Shown here: positions 44,182 to 55,000 of the stretch, one piece after another
Position numbering within the stretch: the first letter of the stretch is position 1
Layout of the letters: every line of letters starts with the position of its first letter
Assembly: GCF_007858445.1 (NCBI RefSeq)
Contig: NZ_VIGV01000003.1
Coordinates: 186,001 to 250,000 of the forward strand
Length of the DNA stretch: 64,000 nt
Direction of reading: 5' to 3'
Source: Tsukamurella sputi
GTDB taxonomy: Bacteria > Actinomycetota > Actinomycetes > Mycobacteriales > Mycobacteriaceae
The notes under the pieces: generated by a model
Database searches by the model: none
The model's input: the letters and a program-made list of their open reading frames with translations, nothing else
What the model was told of the DNA's origin: nothing
Position numbers and translations under genes: made by a program

Positions 44182-45378
44182 TCAGGCCCGGGCGGCGGCG
44201 ATGGTCGCGGTGACCTCGCCGAGGGCGAGGCGGGTGCCGTTCGGGCCGGGCGCGGTGGCGCGGAGGGTCACGACGTCGCCGTCCTCGAGGAAGGTGCGCT
44301 CGGCACCGTCGGGCAGGCGTAGCGGCTCCGCGCCGTTCCAGGTGAGTTCGATGAACGAGCCGCGTTGGCCCGGCTCCGGCCCGGACACGGTGCCGGAGGC
44401 GAACAGGTCGCCGGTGCGCAGGCTCGCGCCGTTCGAGGTCATGTGCGCCAGCATCTGCGCCGGGGACCAGTACATCTGCGCGTAGGGCGGGCGGGAGACG
44501 ACGGTGCCGCACAGCTCCACCTCGAGATCGATGTCCAGGCCCCACCTCTCGGTGTCGCGGAGGTGAGGGAGCGGCTCCGGCGACTGGGTGGGCGTCGCCA
44601 CGCGCGCGGCCTCCACGGCCTCCAGCGGCGTGATCCAGTGCGAGATCGACGTGGCGAAGCTCTTGCCGAGGAAGGGGCCCAGCGGAACGTACTCCCAGGC
44701 CTGGATGTCGCGCGCGGACCAGTCGTTGACCACGCACACCCCGAAGACGTGATCAGCGAAATCGCCAGTGCCGACAGTGCTTCCGAGCGCACTCGGCGCG
44801 CCGACCACGAAGCCCAGCTCGGCCTCGATGTCCAGGCGCACGGACGGCCCGAAGGTCGGGGTGTCGTCCGACGGTGCCTTCCGCTGTCCGCACGGCCGGA
44901 CCACGGGCGTCCCGGACGCGACGACGGTGCCCGCGCGACCGTGGTAGCCGACGGGCAGGTGCTTCCAGTTCGGCAGGAGAGCGTCGGAGTCCGGCCGGAA
45001 CAGCCGGCCGAGGTTGGTGGCGTGGTGCTCGCTGGCGTAGAAGTCGACGTAATCGGCCACCTCGAAGGGGAGCTGCAGCGCCACCTCCGCCAGCGCGTAC
45101 AGGTGCGCGGCGTTCGCCGCCTCGCGCGCGGGATCGGTGAGCAATGCGACGATCTCGGCCCGCGTCGCGCGCCAGGCCGCACGTCCGCGGGCGAGGAAGC
45201 CGTTGAGCGACGGTGCTGCGAAGACCTCGTCGCGCAGAGCGGCCGCGAGGTCGAGCACGTGGTCGCCGATGCGTACGCCCACGCGCGCGGCACCGGCCAC
45301 GGGGCGGAAGACGCCGTAGGGCAGATTGTCGACGCCGAAGCCGGAGCCGAACGGCACGGGGGCCCAGGTGGTGGTCAC
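44182..45378 (-). CDS. fah: Fumarylacetoacetase
   Basis: Last step of tyrosine breakdown: fumarylacetoacetate to fumarate and acetoacetate. 398 residues with an N-terminal SH3-like domain and the FAH fold. Family landmarks are FYASEHHATNLGRLF, LPVGYHGRAGTVVASG (His/Arg of the active site) and VVNDWSARDIQAWEYVPLGPFLGKS in two stretches. The acidic metal ligands (LDIEAELGF) are present. It overlaps the upstream unknown gene by 4 bp (ATGA) and is the last gene of the hppD-hmgA operon. Confidence 0.95.
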   Translation of the reverse strand: MTTTWAPVPFGSGFGVDNLPYGVFRPVAGAARVGVRIGDHVLDLAAALRDEVFAAPSLNGFLARGRAAWRATRAEIVALLTDPAREAANAAHLYALAEVALQLPFEVADYVDFYASEHHATNLGRLFRPDSDALLPNWKHLPVGYHGRAGTVVASGTPVVRPCGQRKAPSDDTPTFGPSVRLDIEAELGFVVGAPSALGSTVGTGDFADHVFGVCVVNDWSARDIQAWEYVPLGPFLGKSFATSISHWITPLEAVEAARVATPTQSPEPLPHLRDTERWGLDIDLEVELCGTVVSRPPYAQMYWSPAQMLAHMTSNGASLRTGDLFASGTVSGPEPGQRGSFIELTWNGAEPLRLPDGAERTFLEDGDVVTLRATAPGPNGTRLALGEVTATIAAARA

Positions 45379-46223
45379 GATCGTGTTCCTTCGGATAGGG
45401 GGAGTGCGGAGGCCGACGGGGCGAGGCCGAGCTCGGCGGCCTCGGCCGGAGGGGTCGCGGTGCTGCAGGACCCGTACGAGGTGAGGAGGCGGCGGGCCGC
45501 GGCAGCGGCATCGGGCTCGAGGGCCGAGGCCTCGGCGGCGAGGGCGGTGCCATCGGTGATCGACAGGGCGTCCGCGACGTCCGCGGCGGACGCCCCCTCC
45601 GCGGCGCGTGCAGCACCGATCACCAGGTTGAGGTAGCCGTGGTGGACGAATCCCGTGTCCGGGTCCCGATGGCGCACCGCGTGATGCATGCCGGCGGTCG
45701 CCTTGACGGGCACGCCGGCCGCAGCAGCGGCCGTCAGGGCGTCCGCGACCTCGGCCGGGGTGGGGAAAAGGTCGGAACGCACTCCGCCGCAGCGGATCTT
45801 CAGTCCCGCGTCGTGTCCCGCGATCACGGAGGCGAGACGGGGCGAGTCGGAACGGTCGCGGACCTCGACGAAGACCGGGACGCCGTACGCGGTGGCAGCC
45901 CGCAGCGAGGTCTCGAGATCGCCCGGATCAACGGTGATCTCGATCAGTGCCGGCCGCAGGCGCGGATCGGCGTCGACCACGGCAGCAGCGGCGGTCAGGG
46001 CTCCGTCGTCGGAGGCGATGAGCCCGAGGCTGATTCGGTCGTCCGGCCCGAGGGTCGAGCGCAGCTCGTCGATCCGCGTGGCCGGACACAGGAACCGGTG
46101 CGCGAGCATCGGCTCGCCGGATTCCAGGTCCCGACGGTGCCGCGCGATCGCCTCCACCATCGGCAGTGCCGTCGGCGGGAACAGGCCCGCGTCGTCGACG
46201 AGCCCGGCCAGGAGCGCGCTCAT
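45375..46223 (-). CDS. Conserved unknown protein embedded in the tyrosine degradation operon
   Basis: 282 residues from the ATG at 46223, which overlaps the hmgA stop (ATGA); a TTG at 46232 is possible. It begins with a DDAGLFPPTALPMVEAIARH block, and later segments KIRCGGVRSDLFPTP and VPVKATAGMHHAVRH suggest alternating strands and helices, perhaps a barrel. I do not recognise a known enzyme. Overlaps on both sides with hmgA and fah suggest a role in the same pathway, for example an isomerase between maleylacetoacetate and fumarylacetoacetate, but this is a guess from position only. Confidence 0.8.
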   Translation of the reverse strand: MSALLAGLVDDAGLFPPTALPMVEAIARHRRDLESGEPMLAHRFLCPATRIDELRSTLGPDDRISLGLIASDDGALTAAAAVVDADPRLRPALIEITVDPGDLETSLRAATAYGVPVFVEVRDRSDSPRLASVIAGHDAGLKIRCGGVRSDLFPTPAEVADALTAAAAAGVPVKATAGMHHAVRHRDPDTGFVHHGYLNLVIGAARAAEGASAADVADALSITDGTALAAEASALEPDAAAAARRLLTSYGSCSTATPPAEAAELGLAPSASALPLSEGTRS

Positions 46224-47416
46224 CGTGACCAACTGCGGTAGTAGACACCGTCGTCCGTGGCGCGCGCGCCCTCGCCCAGCTGCAGCGGCGCGAAGGTATC
46301 GACCATCACGGCCAGCTCGTCGAACCGCTCGAGGCCGATGCTCCCCTCCATCGCGCCCGGCTGGGGTCCGTGCGCGTGGCCGCCCGGGTGCAGCGAGATC
46401 GATCCCGGGCCGATGCCGGTGCCTTTGCGCGCCTCGTAGTCGCCGGCCACGTAGAACATCACCTCGTCGGAGTCGACGTTCGAGTGGTAGTAGGGCACCG
46501 GGATCGACAGGGGGTGGTAATCGACCTTGCGCGGCACGAAATTACAGATCACGAAGTTCTGTCCCTCGAAGACCTGGTGCACCGGCGGCGGCTGGTGGAT
46601 CCGGCCGGTGATCGGCTCGAAGTCCTCGACGTTGAAGGTGTACGGGTACAGGCAGCCGTCCCAGCCGACCACGTCGAACGGGTGCGTGGGCACGACGTAC
46701 CGGGTGCCGCTGACGCCGCTAGCGGCGCGATGCTTGACCAGGACCTCCACGTCGGCTCCCTCGCGAAGCAGGGGCTCCGCCGGGCCGTGCAGGTCCCGCT
46801 CGCAGAAGGGCGCGTGCTCGAGCAGCTGGCCGTACCGCGAGAGGTACCGCTTCGGCGGGGCGATGTGGCCCCCGCCCCCGCCGCACGCCTCGATCACGTA
46901 GGCGCGCACCGTTGTTCCTTCGGCCGGCAGCCAGCGGTGGGTGGTTGCCCGGGGCATCAGGACGTAGTCCCCGGTGCGGAAGGAGAGTGCACCGAAGACG
47001 GTCTCGACGGTGCCGGACCCGTTCTCGATGAAGACGCACTCGTCGCCGATCGCGTTGCGGTACAGGGGCGACGGTGCCCCCGCGGCCACGTACGAGATCC
47101 GCACGTCGGCGTTGCCCAGCACCAGGCGCCGGCCGGTGACGACGTCGGACGCGGCGGAGGCGGCACCGTCGAACAGCTCGTGCAGGCGCAGGTGCCGGGG
47201 CAGCAACGGCGCGTTCGGGACGAGGCCGAGGTCGCCGGGCTCCCACGGCTCCGCCGAGGTGATGGCCGACGGGATGCCGCGGTGGTAGAGCAGCGAGGAA
47301 TCGCTGGAGAAACCCTCCTCGCCGACCAGCTCCTCGTAATACAGCTCGCCGTCCTCGCGACGGAACTGGGTATGGCGCTTGGGCGGAATCGTGCCGATGC
47401 TGCGGTAGTAGGCCAT
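46220..47416 (-). CDS. hmgA: Homogentisate 1,2-dioxygenase
   Basis: Opens the ring of homogentisate to maleylacetoacetate with non-haem iron. 398 residues from the ATG at 47416 behind CCAGGAGGG. It has the two-cupin HgmA fold. The region VPYYHSNVDSDEVMFYV and the C-terminal SLHPGGHAHGPQPG supply the iron ligands. The N-terminus (YYRSIGTIPPKRHTQFR) is typical of the actinobacterial type. It is second in the operon after hppD, with a 23-bp gap. Confidence 0.95.
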   Translation of the reverse strand: MAYYRSIGTIPPKRHTQFRREDGELYYEELVGEEGFSSDSSLLYHRGIPSAITSAEPWEPGDLGLVPNAPLLPRHLRLHELFDGAASAASDVVTGRRLVLGNADVRISYVAAGAPSPLYRNAIGDECVFIENGSGTVETVFGALSFRTGDYVLMPRATTHRWLPAEGTTVRAYVIEACGGGGGHIAPPKRYLSRYGQLLEHAPFCERDLHGPAEPLLREGADVEVLVKHRAASGVSGTRYVVPTHPFDVVGWDGCLYPYTFNVEDFEPITGRIHQPPPVHQVFEGQNFVICNFVPRKVDYHPLSIPVPYYHSNVDSDEVMFYVAGDYEARKGTGIGPGSISLHPGGHAHGPQPGAMEGSIGLERFDELAVMVDTFAPLQLGEGARATDDGVYYRSWSR

Positions 47417-47439
47417 GAGAACCCTCCTGGAAAGAAGTG

Positions 47440-48837
<1,398 letters not shown>

Positions 48838-49350
48838 ATGATGGTCGAATCCCTGAAGCTGGACGACATCGACTTCGCGCTCTTGGACTCCCTGAACCGG
48901 GACCCGCAGATCGGTGTGCTGGAGACCTCGCGGCGGGTCGGGGTGGCGCGCGCGACGGTGCAGGCGCGGCTGAAGAAATTGGAGGAGGCCGGCGTGATCG
49001 CGGGGTACGAGCCGCATCTCGACGTGACCTCGGCGGGCTTCGGGGTGCAGTGCTTCGTTCAGCTGGAGACGGCGCAGGGTGAGTTGAGCGCCGTCGCGGA
49101 CGAGCTGGCCGCGATCCCGAACGTGCTGGAGGCCTTCGCGACCACCGGTGCGAGCGACGTGCTGTGCCGGGTGGCGGCCGCGTCGCATCAGGGCCTGCAG
49201 GAGACGTTGCTGCGGATCGGCCGGTCGCCGCTCGTCGCCCGATCCGTCAGCATCGTCGTCCTGTCCGAGATCGTGTCCTTCCGGGCCATGCCGTTGTTGC
49301 GGACCCTGGACGCGCGGCCCGTCTCCCGGGCTCCGCGCTACCGCGGCTGA
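48838..49350 (+). CDS. Lrp/AsnC-family regulator, probably of tyrosine degradation
   Basis: 170 residues from the ATG at 48838 (48841 is also possible) behind AGAAAGGTGG. The N-terminal helix-turn-helix (DFALLDSLNRDPQIGVLETSRRVGVARATVQARLKKLEE across residues 13-50) is followed by an RAM/AsnC effector domain. It resembles HpdR-type regulators placed beside 4-hydroxyphenylpyruvate dioxygenase genes. It lies between the hppD operon and the dehydrogenase-permease pair and may control both, probably with an aromatic amino or keto acid as signal. Confidence 0.92.
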   Translation: MMVESLKLDDIDFALLDSLNRDPQIGVLETSRRVGVARATVQARLKKLEEAGVIAGYEPHLDVTSAGFGVQCFVQLETAQGELSAVADELAAIPNVLEAFATTGASDVLCRVAAASHQGLQETLLRIGRSPLVARSVSIVVLSEIVSFRAMPLLRTLDARPVSRAPRYRG

Positions 49351-49424
49351 ACATATTGCTCAGTTCCGGCGACCCGAACTGGGCATTCGGTGCGCACTGT
49401 GTGCGATCGACCGCGCATGTGTTG

Positions 49425-49435
49425 CGTGCGTCACT
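49425..49435. promoter_or_regulatory. Copy of the hppD-upstream motif before the dehydrogenase gene
   Basis: CGTGCGTCACT is identical to 48713-48723. It lies in the 142-bp gap between the regulator and the dehydrogenase, which also has TTCACATTATTG near 49460 as a possible -10 region and CTAGGAGCGAC as the ribosome-binding site. The shared 11-mer suggests a common regulator. Confidence 0.4.
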
Positions 49436-49492
49436 GCTGGGCTTCCACAGTGAGCTCGTTCACATTATTGCCCTGCAGCCCCTAGGAGCGAC

Positions 49493-50719
49493 ATGAAGCA
49501 GCTGCTCACCCGATTCGAAGCGAAGGCGCCCGAGGTGGTCTTCGAATGGCACGATCCCGAGACCTCCGCCCGCGGCTGGACCGTCATCAACTCGCTGCGC
49601 GGCGGCGCGGCGGGCGGAGGCACGCGGATGCGCCGGGGCCTGGATCGCCGGGAGGTCGAATCCCTCGCCAAGACGATGGAGGTGAAGTTCACTGTGGCCG
49701 GCCCCGCGATCGGCGGCGCGAAGTCCGGCATCGACTTCGACCCCACCGACCCGCGCAAGGACGAGGTGCTGCGGCGCTGGTTCAAGGCGGTGACGCCGCT
49801 GCTCAAGGCCTACTACGGCACGGGCGGCGACCTCAACGTCGACGAGAAGCTTGAGGTCGTCCCGATCACGGAGAGCTACGGCCTGTGGCACCCGCAGGAA
49901 GGGGTGGTCAACGGGCACTTCGCCGCCGACGGCCGCGATCACGTCCAGCGGGTCGGTCAACTGCGGCTCGGCGTCGCGAAGATCGTCGAGGACCCGCGGT
50001 TCACACCGGATCACGGACGCCGATACAGCGTCGCCGATCTCATCACCGGCTGGGGTGTCGCGGAGTCCGTACGACACTTCTACCGCGTGTACGGCGGCTC
50101 GCTCGAGGGCAAGCGCATCATCCTGCAGGGCTGGGGCAACGTGGGTGCCGCCGCGGCGTACTACGCGGCGCGCGCCGGGGCGCGCATCGTCGGGATCCTG
50201 GACCGCGATGGCGGGATCATCCGGCCCGAGGGCCTGACCGTGGCCGAGGTGACGGAGCTGTTCCTCGCCAAGCGTGGCAACCAGCTCGTCGCCGACGACC
50301 AGCTGAGCTTCGCCGAGGCCTCCGAGCGCATCTGGTCGGTGGGTGCCGAGGTGTTCCTGCCCTGCGCCGCATCGCGTCTCGTGACCCGCGAGCAGGTGGA
50401 TGCGATGATCGGCGCGGGACTCGAGGTGGTCGCCTCGGGCGCGAACGTGCCCTTCGCCGATCCCGAGATCTTCTACGGACCGATCTACGAGCACGCCGAC
50501 CAGCAGGTTGCCGTGATCCCCGACTTCATCGCGAACTGCGGCATGGCCCGCGCCTTCGCGATGCTCATGGCGGGTGAGGTGGAGGTCTCGGACGAGTCGA
50601 TCTTCGGCGACGTCTCCCGCACCGTCGGCACCGCGCTCGAGCGTTGCCGCGCCCGCTCCTCCGCCTCGACGCTGGTGGCCGCCACCGCGTTCGAGATCGC
50701 CCTCGACCAGCTCGTCTGA
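49493..50719 (+). CDS. Glu/Leu/Phe/Val dehydrogenase family protein
   Basis: 408 residues. It interconverts an amino acid and its 2-oxo acid with NAD(P). The substrate domain has GGAAGGGTRM and AIGGAKSGIDFDP with the conserved Lys. The nucleotide domain has LQGWGNVGAAAA followed by GILDRDG (the acidic residue favours NAD). The family member cannot be fixed by eye. The neighbours (tyrosine breakdown, Lrp regulator, amino-acid permease) favour phenylalanine or another aromatic amino acid over glutamate. Confidence 0.88.
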   Translation: MKQLLTRFEAKAPEVVFEWHDPETSARGWTVINSLRGGAAGGGTRMRRGLDRREVESLAKTMEVKFTVAGPAIGGAKSGIDFDPTDPRKDEVLRRWFKAVTPLLKAYYGTGGDLNVDEKLEVVPITESYGLWHPQEGVVNGHFAADGRDHVQRVGQLRLGVAKIVEDPRFTPDHGRRYSVADLITGWGVAESVRHFYRVYGGSLEGKRIILQGWGNVGAAAAYYAARAGARIVGILDRDGGIIRPEGLTVAEVTELFLAKRGNQLVADDQLSFAEASERIWSVGAEVFLPCAASRLVTREQVDAMIGAGLEVVASGANVPFADPEIFYGPIYEHADQQVAVIPDFIANCGMARAFAMLMAGEVEVSDESIFGDVSRTVGTALERCRARSSASTLVAATAFEIALDQLV

Positions 50720-50729
50720 GGGGCCGACG

Positions 50730-52142
50730 ATGACCGTTGCGCGCGAGCCGGCCACGGAGCCGGCGGTATCCGCGACCGGGATGACCGCCGTGGGGACGCA
50801 TCTGCGGCGCAGCATGAAGCCGCGCCAGCTGATCATGATCAGCCTCGGCGGTGCGATCGGGGCCGGGCTCTTCGTCGGTACCGGTGCCGCGGTGGGCGTC
50901 GCCGGACCGGCGATCGCCGTGTCCTTCCTCATCGCGGGACTCGTCGTGGTCCTGGTGATGCGGATGATGGGCGAGCTCGTCGCCGCGGACCCGGCGAGCG
51001 GCGCCTTCTCGGTGCACGCGGAGAAGGCGCTCGGGCCGGTGGCCGGCCGGACCATCGGCTGGCTCTACTGGGTGCAGGTGGTCGCCGTCGTGGCGGCGGA
51101 GGCGACCGCCGCGGCCGCGATCGTGGGCGCGGCCTTCCCCCTGATCCCGCAGTGGGCCGCGGCATTCGGCTTCATGGTCTTCTTCACCGCGGTGAACCTG
51201 GTGGGTGTCGGCGCCTTCGGGGCGTTCGAGTACTGGTTCGCCGCGGTCAAGGTGCTGGCGGTGCTGGGGTTCCTGGGCGTGGGCCTCGCGCTGCTGTTCG
51301 GGTGGCTGCCGGGCAGCGCCTCACCCGGGACGTCGAACCTGTTCGGCCACGGTGGCTTCGCGCCGACGGGGATCACCGGTGTCGCCGCCGGCCTGTTGAT
51401 CGTGATCTTCGCGTTCGGCGGGACCGAGATCGTCGCGATCGCCGCCGCCGAGACCACGGATCCGCAGCGCAACACCGGCCGCGCCATCCGGACCATCGTC
51501 TGGCGGATCCTCGTCTTCTACGTCGGCTCGGTGCTGCTCATCGTCGCGCTGGTGCCGTGGAACTCGCCGGCGCTCGCGACGGGCCCGTTCGTCGAGGTGC
51601 TCCGCCTCGCGCACGTGCCGGGCGCCGCCGGGCTGATGTCGCTGATCATCGTGGTGGCGCTCCTGTCCTCGCTCAACGCGATGTTGTTCAGCGCGTCCCG
51701 GATGATCCACTCGCTGTCCGAGCGTGGGGCCGCGCCCAGGGCGTTCTCGGCGCTGACGGCGCGGTCCGTGCCGCGCAACGCGGTGCTCGCATCGGTGGCC
51801 TTCGGTTTCCTCACGGTGGTGCTGAACTACCTGGTCCCGGACAAGGTACTACCACTGTTGCTCAACGTGGTCGGCTCGACGATCCTCGTGCTCTGGACCT
51901 TCGTGGCGGTCTCCCAGATCCGGTTGCGCAACCGTGCGCGTCGCGAGGGCACCGAGGACGCTCTGCCACTGAAGATGTGGTGCTTCCCGTACCTGTCGTA
52001 TCTCGCGCTCGCGCTGCTCGCCGGCGTCGCGGTGCTGGCCATGTTCGACACCGCGGCCCGGAACCAGCTCCTCGCGACCGCAGCCCTGACGGTGACCATC
52101 GCGGCCGCCTGCTGGTGGTCGCTGCGCCACGCTGGACGGTGA
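50730..52142 (+). CDS. Amino-acid permease, AAT/APC family (AroP/GabP-like)
   Basis: 470 residues with twelve membrane segments. The first contains ISLGGAIGAGLFVGTG, the family substrate motif, and loop FGGTEIVAIAAAETTDP is typical of AroP/GabP/PheP. It starts 10 bp after the dehydrogenase, so it probably imports that enzyme's amino acid. The stop is directly adjacent (0 bp) to the stop of the convergent GT39-like gene. Confidence 0.92.
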   Translation: MTVAREPATEPAVSATGMTAVGTHLRRSMKPRQLIMISLGGAIGAGLFVGTGAAVGVAGPAIAVSFLIAGLVVVLVMRMMGELVAADPASGAFSVHAEKALGPVAGRTIGWLYWVQVVAVVAAEATAAAAIVGAAFPLIPQWAAAFGFMVFFTAVNLVGVGAFGAFEYWFAAVKVLAVLGFLGVGLALLFGWLPGSASPGTSNLFGHGGFAPTGITGVAAGLLIVIFAFGGTEIVAIAAAETTDPQRNTGRAIRTIVWRILVFYVGSVLLIVALVPWNSPALATGPFVEVLRLAHVPGAAGLMSLIIVVALLSSLNAMLFSASRMIHSLSERGAAPRAFSALTARSVPRNAVLASVAFGFLTVVLNYLVPDKVLPLLLNVVGSTILVLWTFVAVSQIRLRNRARREGTEDALPLKMWCFPYLSYLALALLAGVAVLAMFDTAARNQLLATAALTVTIAAACWWSLRHAGR

Positions 52143-53669
52143 TCACATGCGGCGCACCGTCGGCCACAGCTGCGACCACGGGGCGCGCGGCGTGCACAGG
52201 CGGATGTCGACATCGGTGGAGGCGGTGGGCATGCCGATCCGGTGGTGCACCTGGCCCAGTACACGTGACGCTGTACACATCTCGTTCGACTGCTCCGCAT
52301 CGGAGTCCACGACCCACAGCACCGTCGTCGCGGAGTCCTCGGGCGTGCCGAAGTAGCCGTAACCGCGGTTCGGGCTGAAGACCGGGGGGAGCCCGTGGCC
52401 GTAGTAGACGAGCGCGGACGCCTGCCAGTAGGAACTCGTCACGATCGCTTGCGGGCGTTCGGCTTCCGGTAGCGCCGCGATCGATTGCTCGACCTGCCGG
52501 GTGAGCTCCGGCCAGCCGAACTGACCGTAGACGGAGATCTGCATGCCCGCCTCCATCACCGTCTTCGGCTCGGTGATCTCGGACTCCGGGGTGAAGGGCA
52601 GACTGATCACCAGGAAGGCGACCGCCAGCGCGGACAGCGGTGCGGCGACCCAGCGCACACGCGGCCGGGGGACCCGCTCGAAGGCGACGGCGCCCGCCGC
52701 GAAGATCACTGTGAGCATGCCCCCGGGGTAGTAGGGCCGCCCGGCCGTCGCGATGAAGACGACCACCAGCAGGACGAAGGCGGGCGCGAGGAACCGGTAG
52801 GGACGCAGCTGGGGTGAGCGCAGGAGCGCGTACAGGCCGTAGATCATGAGTGGGGCGCCGAGGATCCCGGCCGTCAGGAGCAGGATGGGCACGAACAGGA
52901 GCCGGCCACCGGCGTACTGGCTCTCCTCGGCGACCTGACTCGTGAGCTGCAGGTAGGGCCATCCGCGCTCGGCCTGCCAGAGCAGCGCGGGGATCATCGT
53001 GATCACGGTGAACGCGCCACCGGCCCACAGCGCCGGGCGTCGCCAGAGCTCCCGCGGGCCCCAGATCAGCGAGGCGATGATGGCACACCCCCAGAAGATC
53101 GGGATGAGCCACTTGACCTGCATGTCGATCGCGGTGACGACGCCCGCGGCGAACAGCAGCCAGTCCTGCCGGGTGCGCACCCAGCGCACCAGCAGCCACG
53201 TGATGGCGACCCACAGCGGGGTGTCGATCGCGTTCGTCGCGAGCAGCGAGGACTGCAGCAGCAGGAAGGTCGACGTGGCGTAGGCGAGGGCGGACAGCGC
53301 CTGCGCGAACCGTCCGCCGCCGAGCTCACGCGCGATCGCGGCCGCCAGGACGATCCCGACCAGGGTGATGAGGACGGAGGGGAGTCGGAAGAGCACCAGT
53401 GAGTCGCCGGGCATGGCCTCGCCCACCAGCGCGAGCAGCGGCAGGATCGGCCCCTGATCGGCGTAGCTCACGGAGAGGTGATGGCCGGCGCTGACGAAGT
53501 ACAGCTCGTCGCCGAACAGGTGGTAGCGGCTCGCGCCGAACAGCGCGGCGATCGCCGCGAGCACGGTGATCGGGACGACTGTCGCGTAGTCGAAGGGCGA
53601 CGGTGCGATGGACGCTCCGTCGGCGGAATTGGTCTCGGTCTCGGGACGGGAGGTGTCGGGTGCTGTCAT
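52143..53669 (-). CDS. GT39/ArnT-like membrane glycosyltransferase
   Basis: 508 residues with about ten to eleven membrane segments. The first outside loop has YHLFGDELYFVSAG and SYADQGPILPLLA; acidic residues of this kind are the catalytic site of GT-C enzymes of the PMT/ArnT type. A C-terminal outside domain of about 150 residues follows. It probably transfers a sugar from a polyprenyl carrier to an unknown acceptor. Its start overlaps the stop of the TetR gene by 4 bp, so the regulator and this enzyme are co-transcribed. Confidence 0.82.
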   Translation of the reverse strand: MTAPDTSRPETETNSADGASIAPSPFDYATVVPITVLAAIAALFGASRYHLFGDELYFVSAGHHLSVSYADQGPILPLLALVGEAMPGDSLVLFRLPSVLITLVGIVLAAAIARELGGGRFAQALSALAYATSTFLLLQSSLLATNAIDTPLWVAITWLLVRWVRTRQDWLLFAAGVVTAIDMQVKWLIPIFWGCAIIASLIWGPRELWRRPALWAGGAFTVITMIPALLWQAERGWPYLQLTSQVAEESQYAGGRLLFVPILLLTAGILGAPLMIYGLYALLRSPQLRPYRFLAPAFVLLVVVFIATAGRPYYPGGMLTVIFAAGAVAFERVPRPRVRWVAAPLSALAVAFLVISLPFTPESEITEPKTVMEAGMQISVYGQFGWPELTRQVEQSIAALPEAERPQAIVTSSYWQASALVYYGHGLPPVFSPNRGYGYFGTPEDSATTVLWVVDSDAEQSNEMCTASRVLGQVHHRIGMPTASTDVDIRLCTPRAPWSQLWPTVRRM

Positions 53670-54337
53670 CGGGCCTTCTCCGGGTCGGGTGGCGCTGCGA
53701 CGGTGGGGAATCCGTGCGGCGGTGGCTGCACCGCGCGGAGGTACAGGGCGAGCATCTGCTCGGCGTACGGCGCCAGGTCCAGTCCGGGGTCGCGGGCGGC
53801 GCGCGTAGCGGCACCGTCGATCGAGTCGCGGATCTGTTGCGCCATGATCCAGGCGTCGAAGTCGCCGAAATCGCCCGATTCCTGCCCCGCGCGCAGCAGT
53901 TCCGCGAGGGGGAGGACCGAGGCGTTGTCGCCGTCCTCGGCGGAGAAGACGGGGCGGTCGTCCGCGTCGCGGAGGCCGTACACCACCTCGATCATCGCGG
54001 TGATGTGCTGCCGGTTGGCCCCCAGGAACTCGATGTTGGACTCGATGTAGGCGGCGATCCGTCCGATGGCGTTGGTGGCCGCTTCGATGCGCGGAGTCAT
54101 CATCGCGGCACCGTTCTGGTAGAGCGAGATCACCACCTCGCGCATCAGCTCGTCCTTGCCGTCGAAGTGGTACGAGATGACGCCCTTGGAGATCCCGGCG
54201 CGCTCGGCGATCCGCGCGAGTGAGGCACCGCCGAATCCGGATTCGGCCAACACCTCGACGGCAGCCGCGATGATCTGGCCACGACGTGCCTCTTCGATGA
54301 AGGAGCGTTGGCTGCTCGATTCATTTTCTGGCCGCAT
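53666..54337 (-). CDS. TetR-family regulator, co-transcribed with GT39-like gene
   Basis: 223 residues from the ATG at 54337. The helix-turn-helix (ASLARIAERAGISKGVISYHFDGKDELM across residues about 38-66) is clear. The C-terminal ligand domain and a Pro-rich tail follow. It probably represses its own operon. The AT-rich sequence GACCATTTTTT just upstream and the GTCGTGC region at about 54349-54357 are candidate operator parts. Confidence 0.9.
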   Translation of the reverse strand: MRPENESSSQRSFIEEARRGQIIAAAVEVLAESGFGGASLARIAERAGISKGVISYHFDGKDELMREVVISLYQNGAAMMTPRIEAATNAIGRIAAYIESNIEFLGANRQHITAMIEVVYGLRDADDRPVFSAEDGDNASVLPLAELLRAGQESGDFGDFDAWIMAQQIRDSIDGAATRAARDPGLDLAPYAEQMLALYLRAVQPPPHGFPTVAAPPDPEKAR

Positions 54338-54375
54338 GGTCAAAAAATAGCACGACTGGATAGATATGGACAGCG

Positions 54376-54406
54376 AAAAACGGGACCCTCCGATGTGGAG
54401 GGCCCC
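54376..54406 (-). terminator. Intrinsic terminator of the ferritin gene
   Basis: On the minus strand, GGGGCCCTCC (54406-54397) pairs with GGAGGGTCCC (54391-54382) with one mismatch, and TTTTT (54380-54376) follows. This is the only classical hairpin plus U tract I found in the window. Confidence 0.8.
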
Positions 54407-54433
54407 GCTTCCCGGGCTGCAGAGGTGGTCTGA

Positions 54434-54937
54434 TCAGGCCTCGGTGGTGCGAGTCGGGCGCGAGCCCAGCTCCTCGTCGAGACGCAGGAGGCCGGGGCCG
54501 TCACCGTCGATCAGCTTGAGGCGGCCGACGATCTCGCTGACCGTCGCCTCTTCCTCGACCTGCTCGTTGACGAACCACTGGATCAGGCTCTTCGAGTCGA
54601 TGTCGTCGTTCGCGGCCCGGTACAGGTCGCGGATCGAGTCCGACACGCGACGCTCGTGCTCCAGCGCGACGTTGAAGACGTCGAGGACGGAGTTCACGTC
54701 CACCTTCGGGGCGGCGGAGGCGCCGATCTTCGGGTGGTTGTCGCGGTCCGAGAGGTGGTCGATCCACTTGTTGGCGTGAACGATCTCCTCGTCGGCCTGG
54801 TGCCGCAGCCACGCCGCGATGCCCGGCAGATCACGGATCTCCATCTCGATGGCGAGCTGGCGGTAGACCAGCGAGGCCTCGAACTCGAGCGTGATCTGAT
54901 CGTTGAACTTCTCTTCGAGTGCATCCGTGAGCTTCAT
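54434..54937 (-). CDS. ftn: Ferritin (non-haem, BfrB/FtnA type)
   Basis: Iron-storage shell protein that oxidises and stores Fe(II). 167 residues from the ATG at 54937. The ferroxidase residues follow the ferritin pattern (Glu in LEFEASLVYRQL, EE and His in ADEEIVHANKW, Glu in LEHERRVSD, and EEEATVSEI). It resembles BfrB of mycobacteria rather than haem-binding BfrA. An IdeR-box-like site lies about 80 bp upstream, inside the 3' end of the PepSY gene, as expected for iron-dependent activation. Confidence 0.94.
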   Translation of the reverse strand: MKLTDALEEKFNDQITLEFEASLVYRQLAIEMEIRDLPGIAAWLRHQADEEIVHANKWIDHLSDRDNHPKIGASAAPKVDVNSVLDVFNVALEHERRVSDSIRDLYRAANDDIDSKSLIQWFVNEQVEEEATVSEIVGRLKLIDGDGPGLLRLDEELGSRPTRTTEA

Positions 54938-55000
54938 GGGACCGACTCTAGAACCGTTCCAGGTTCCGTGCAACGCAGGCAAGGCGACCCTTTGCGCAGG

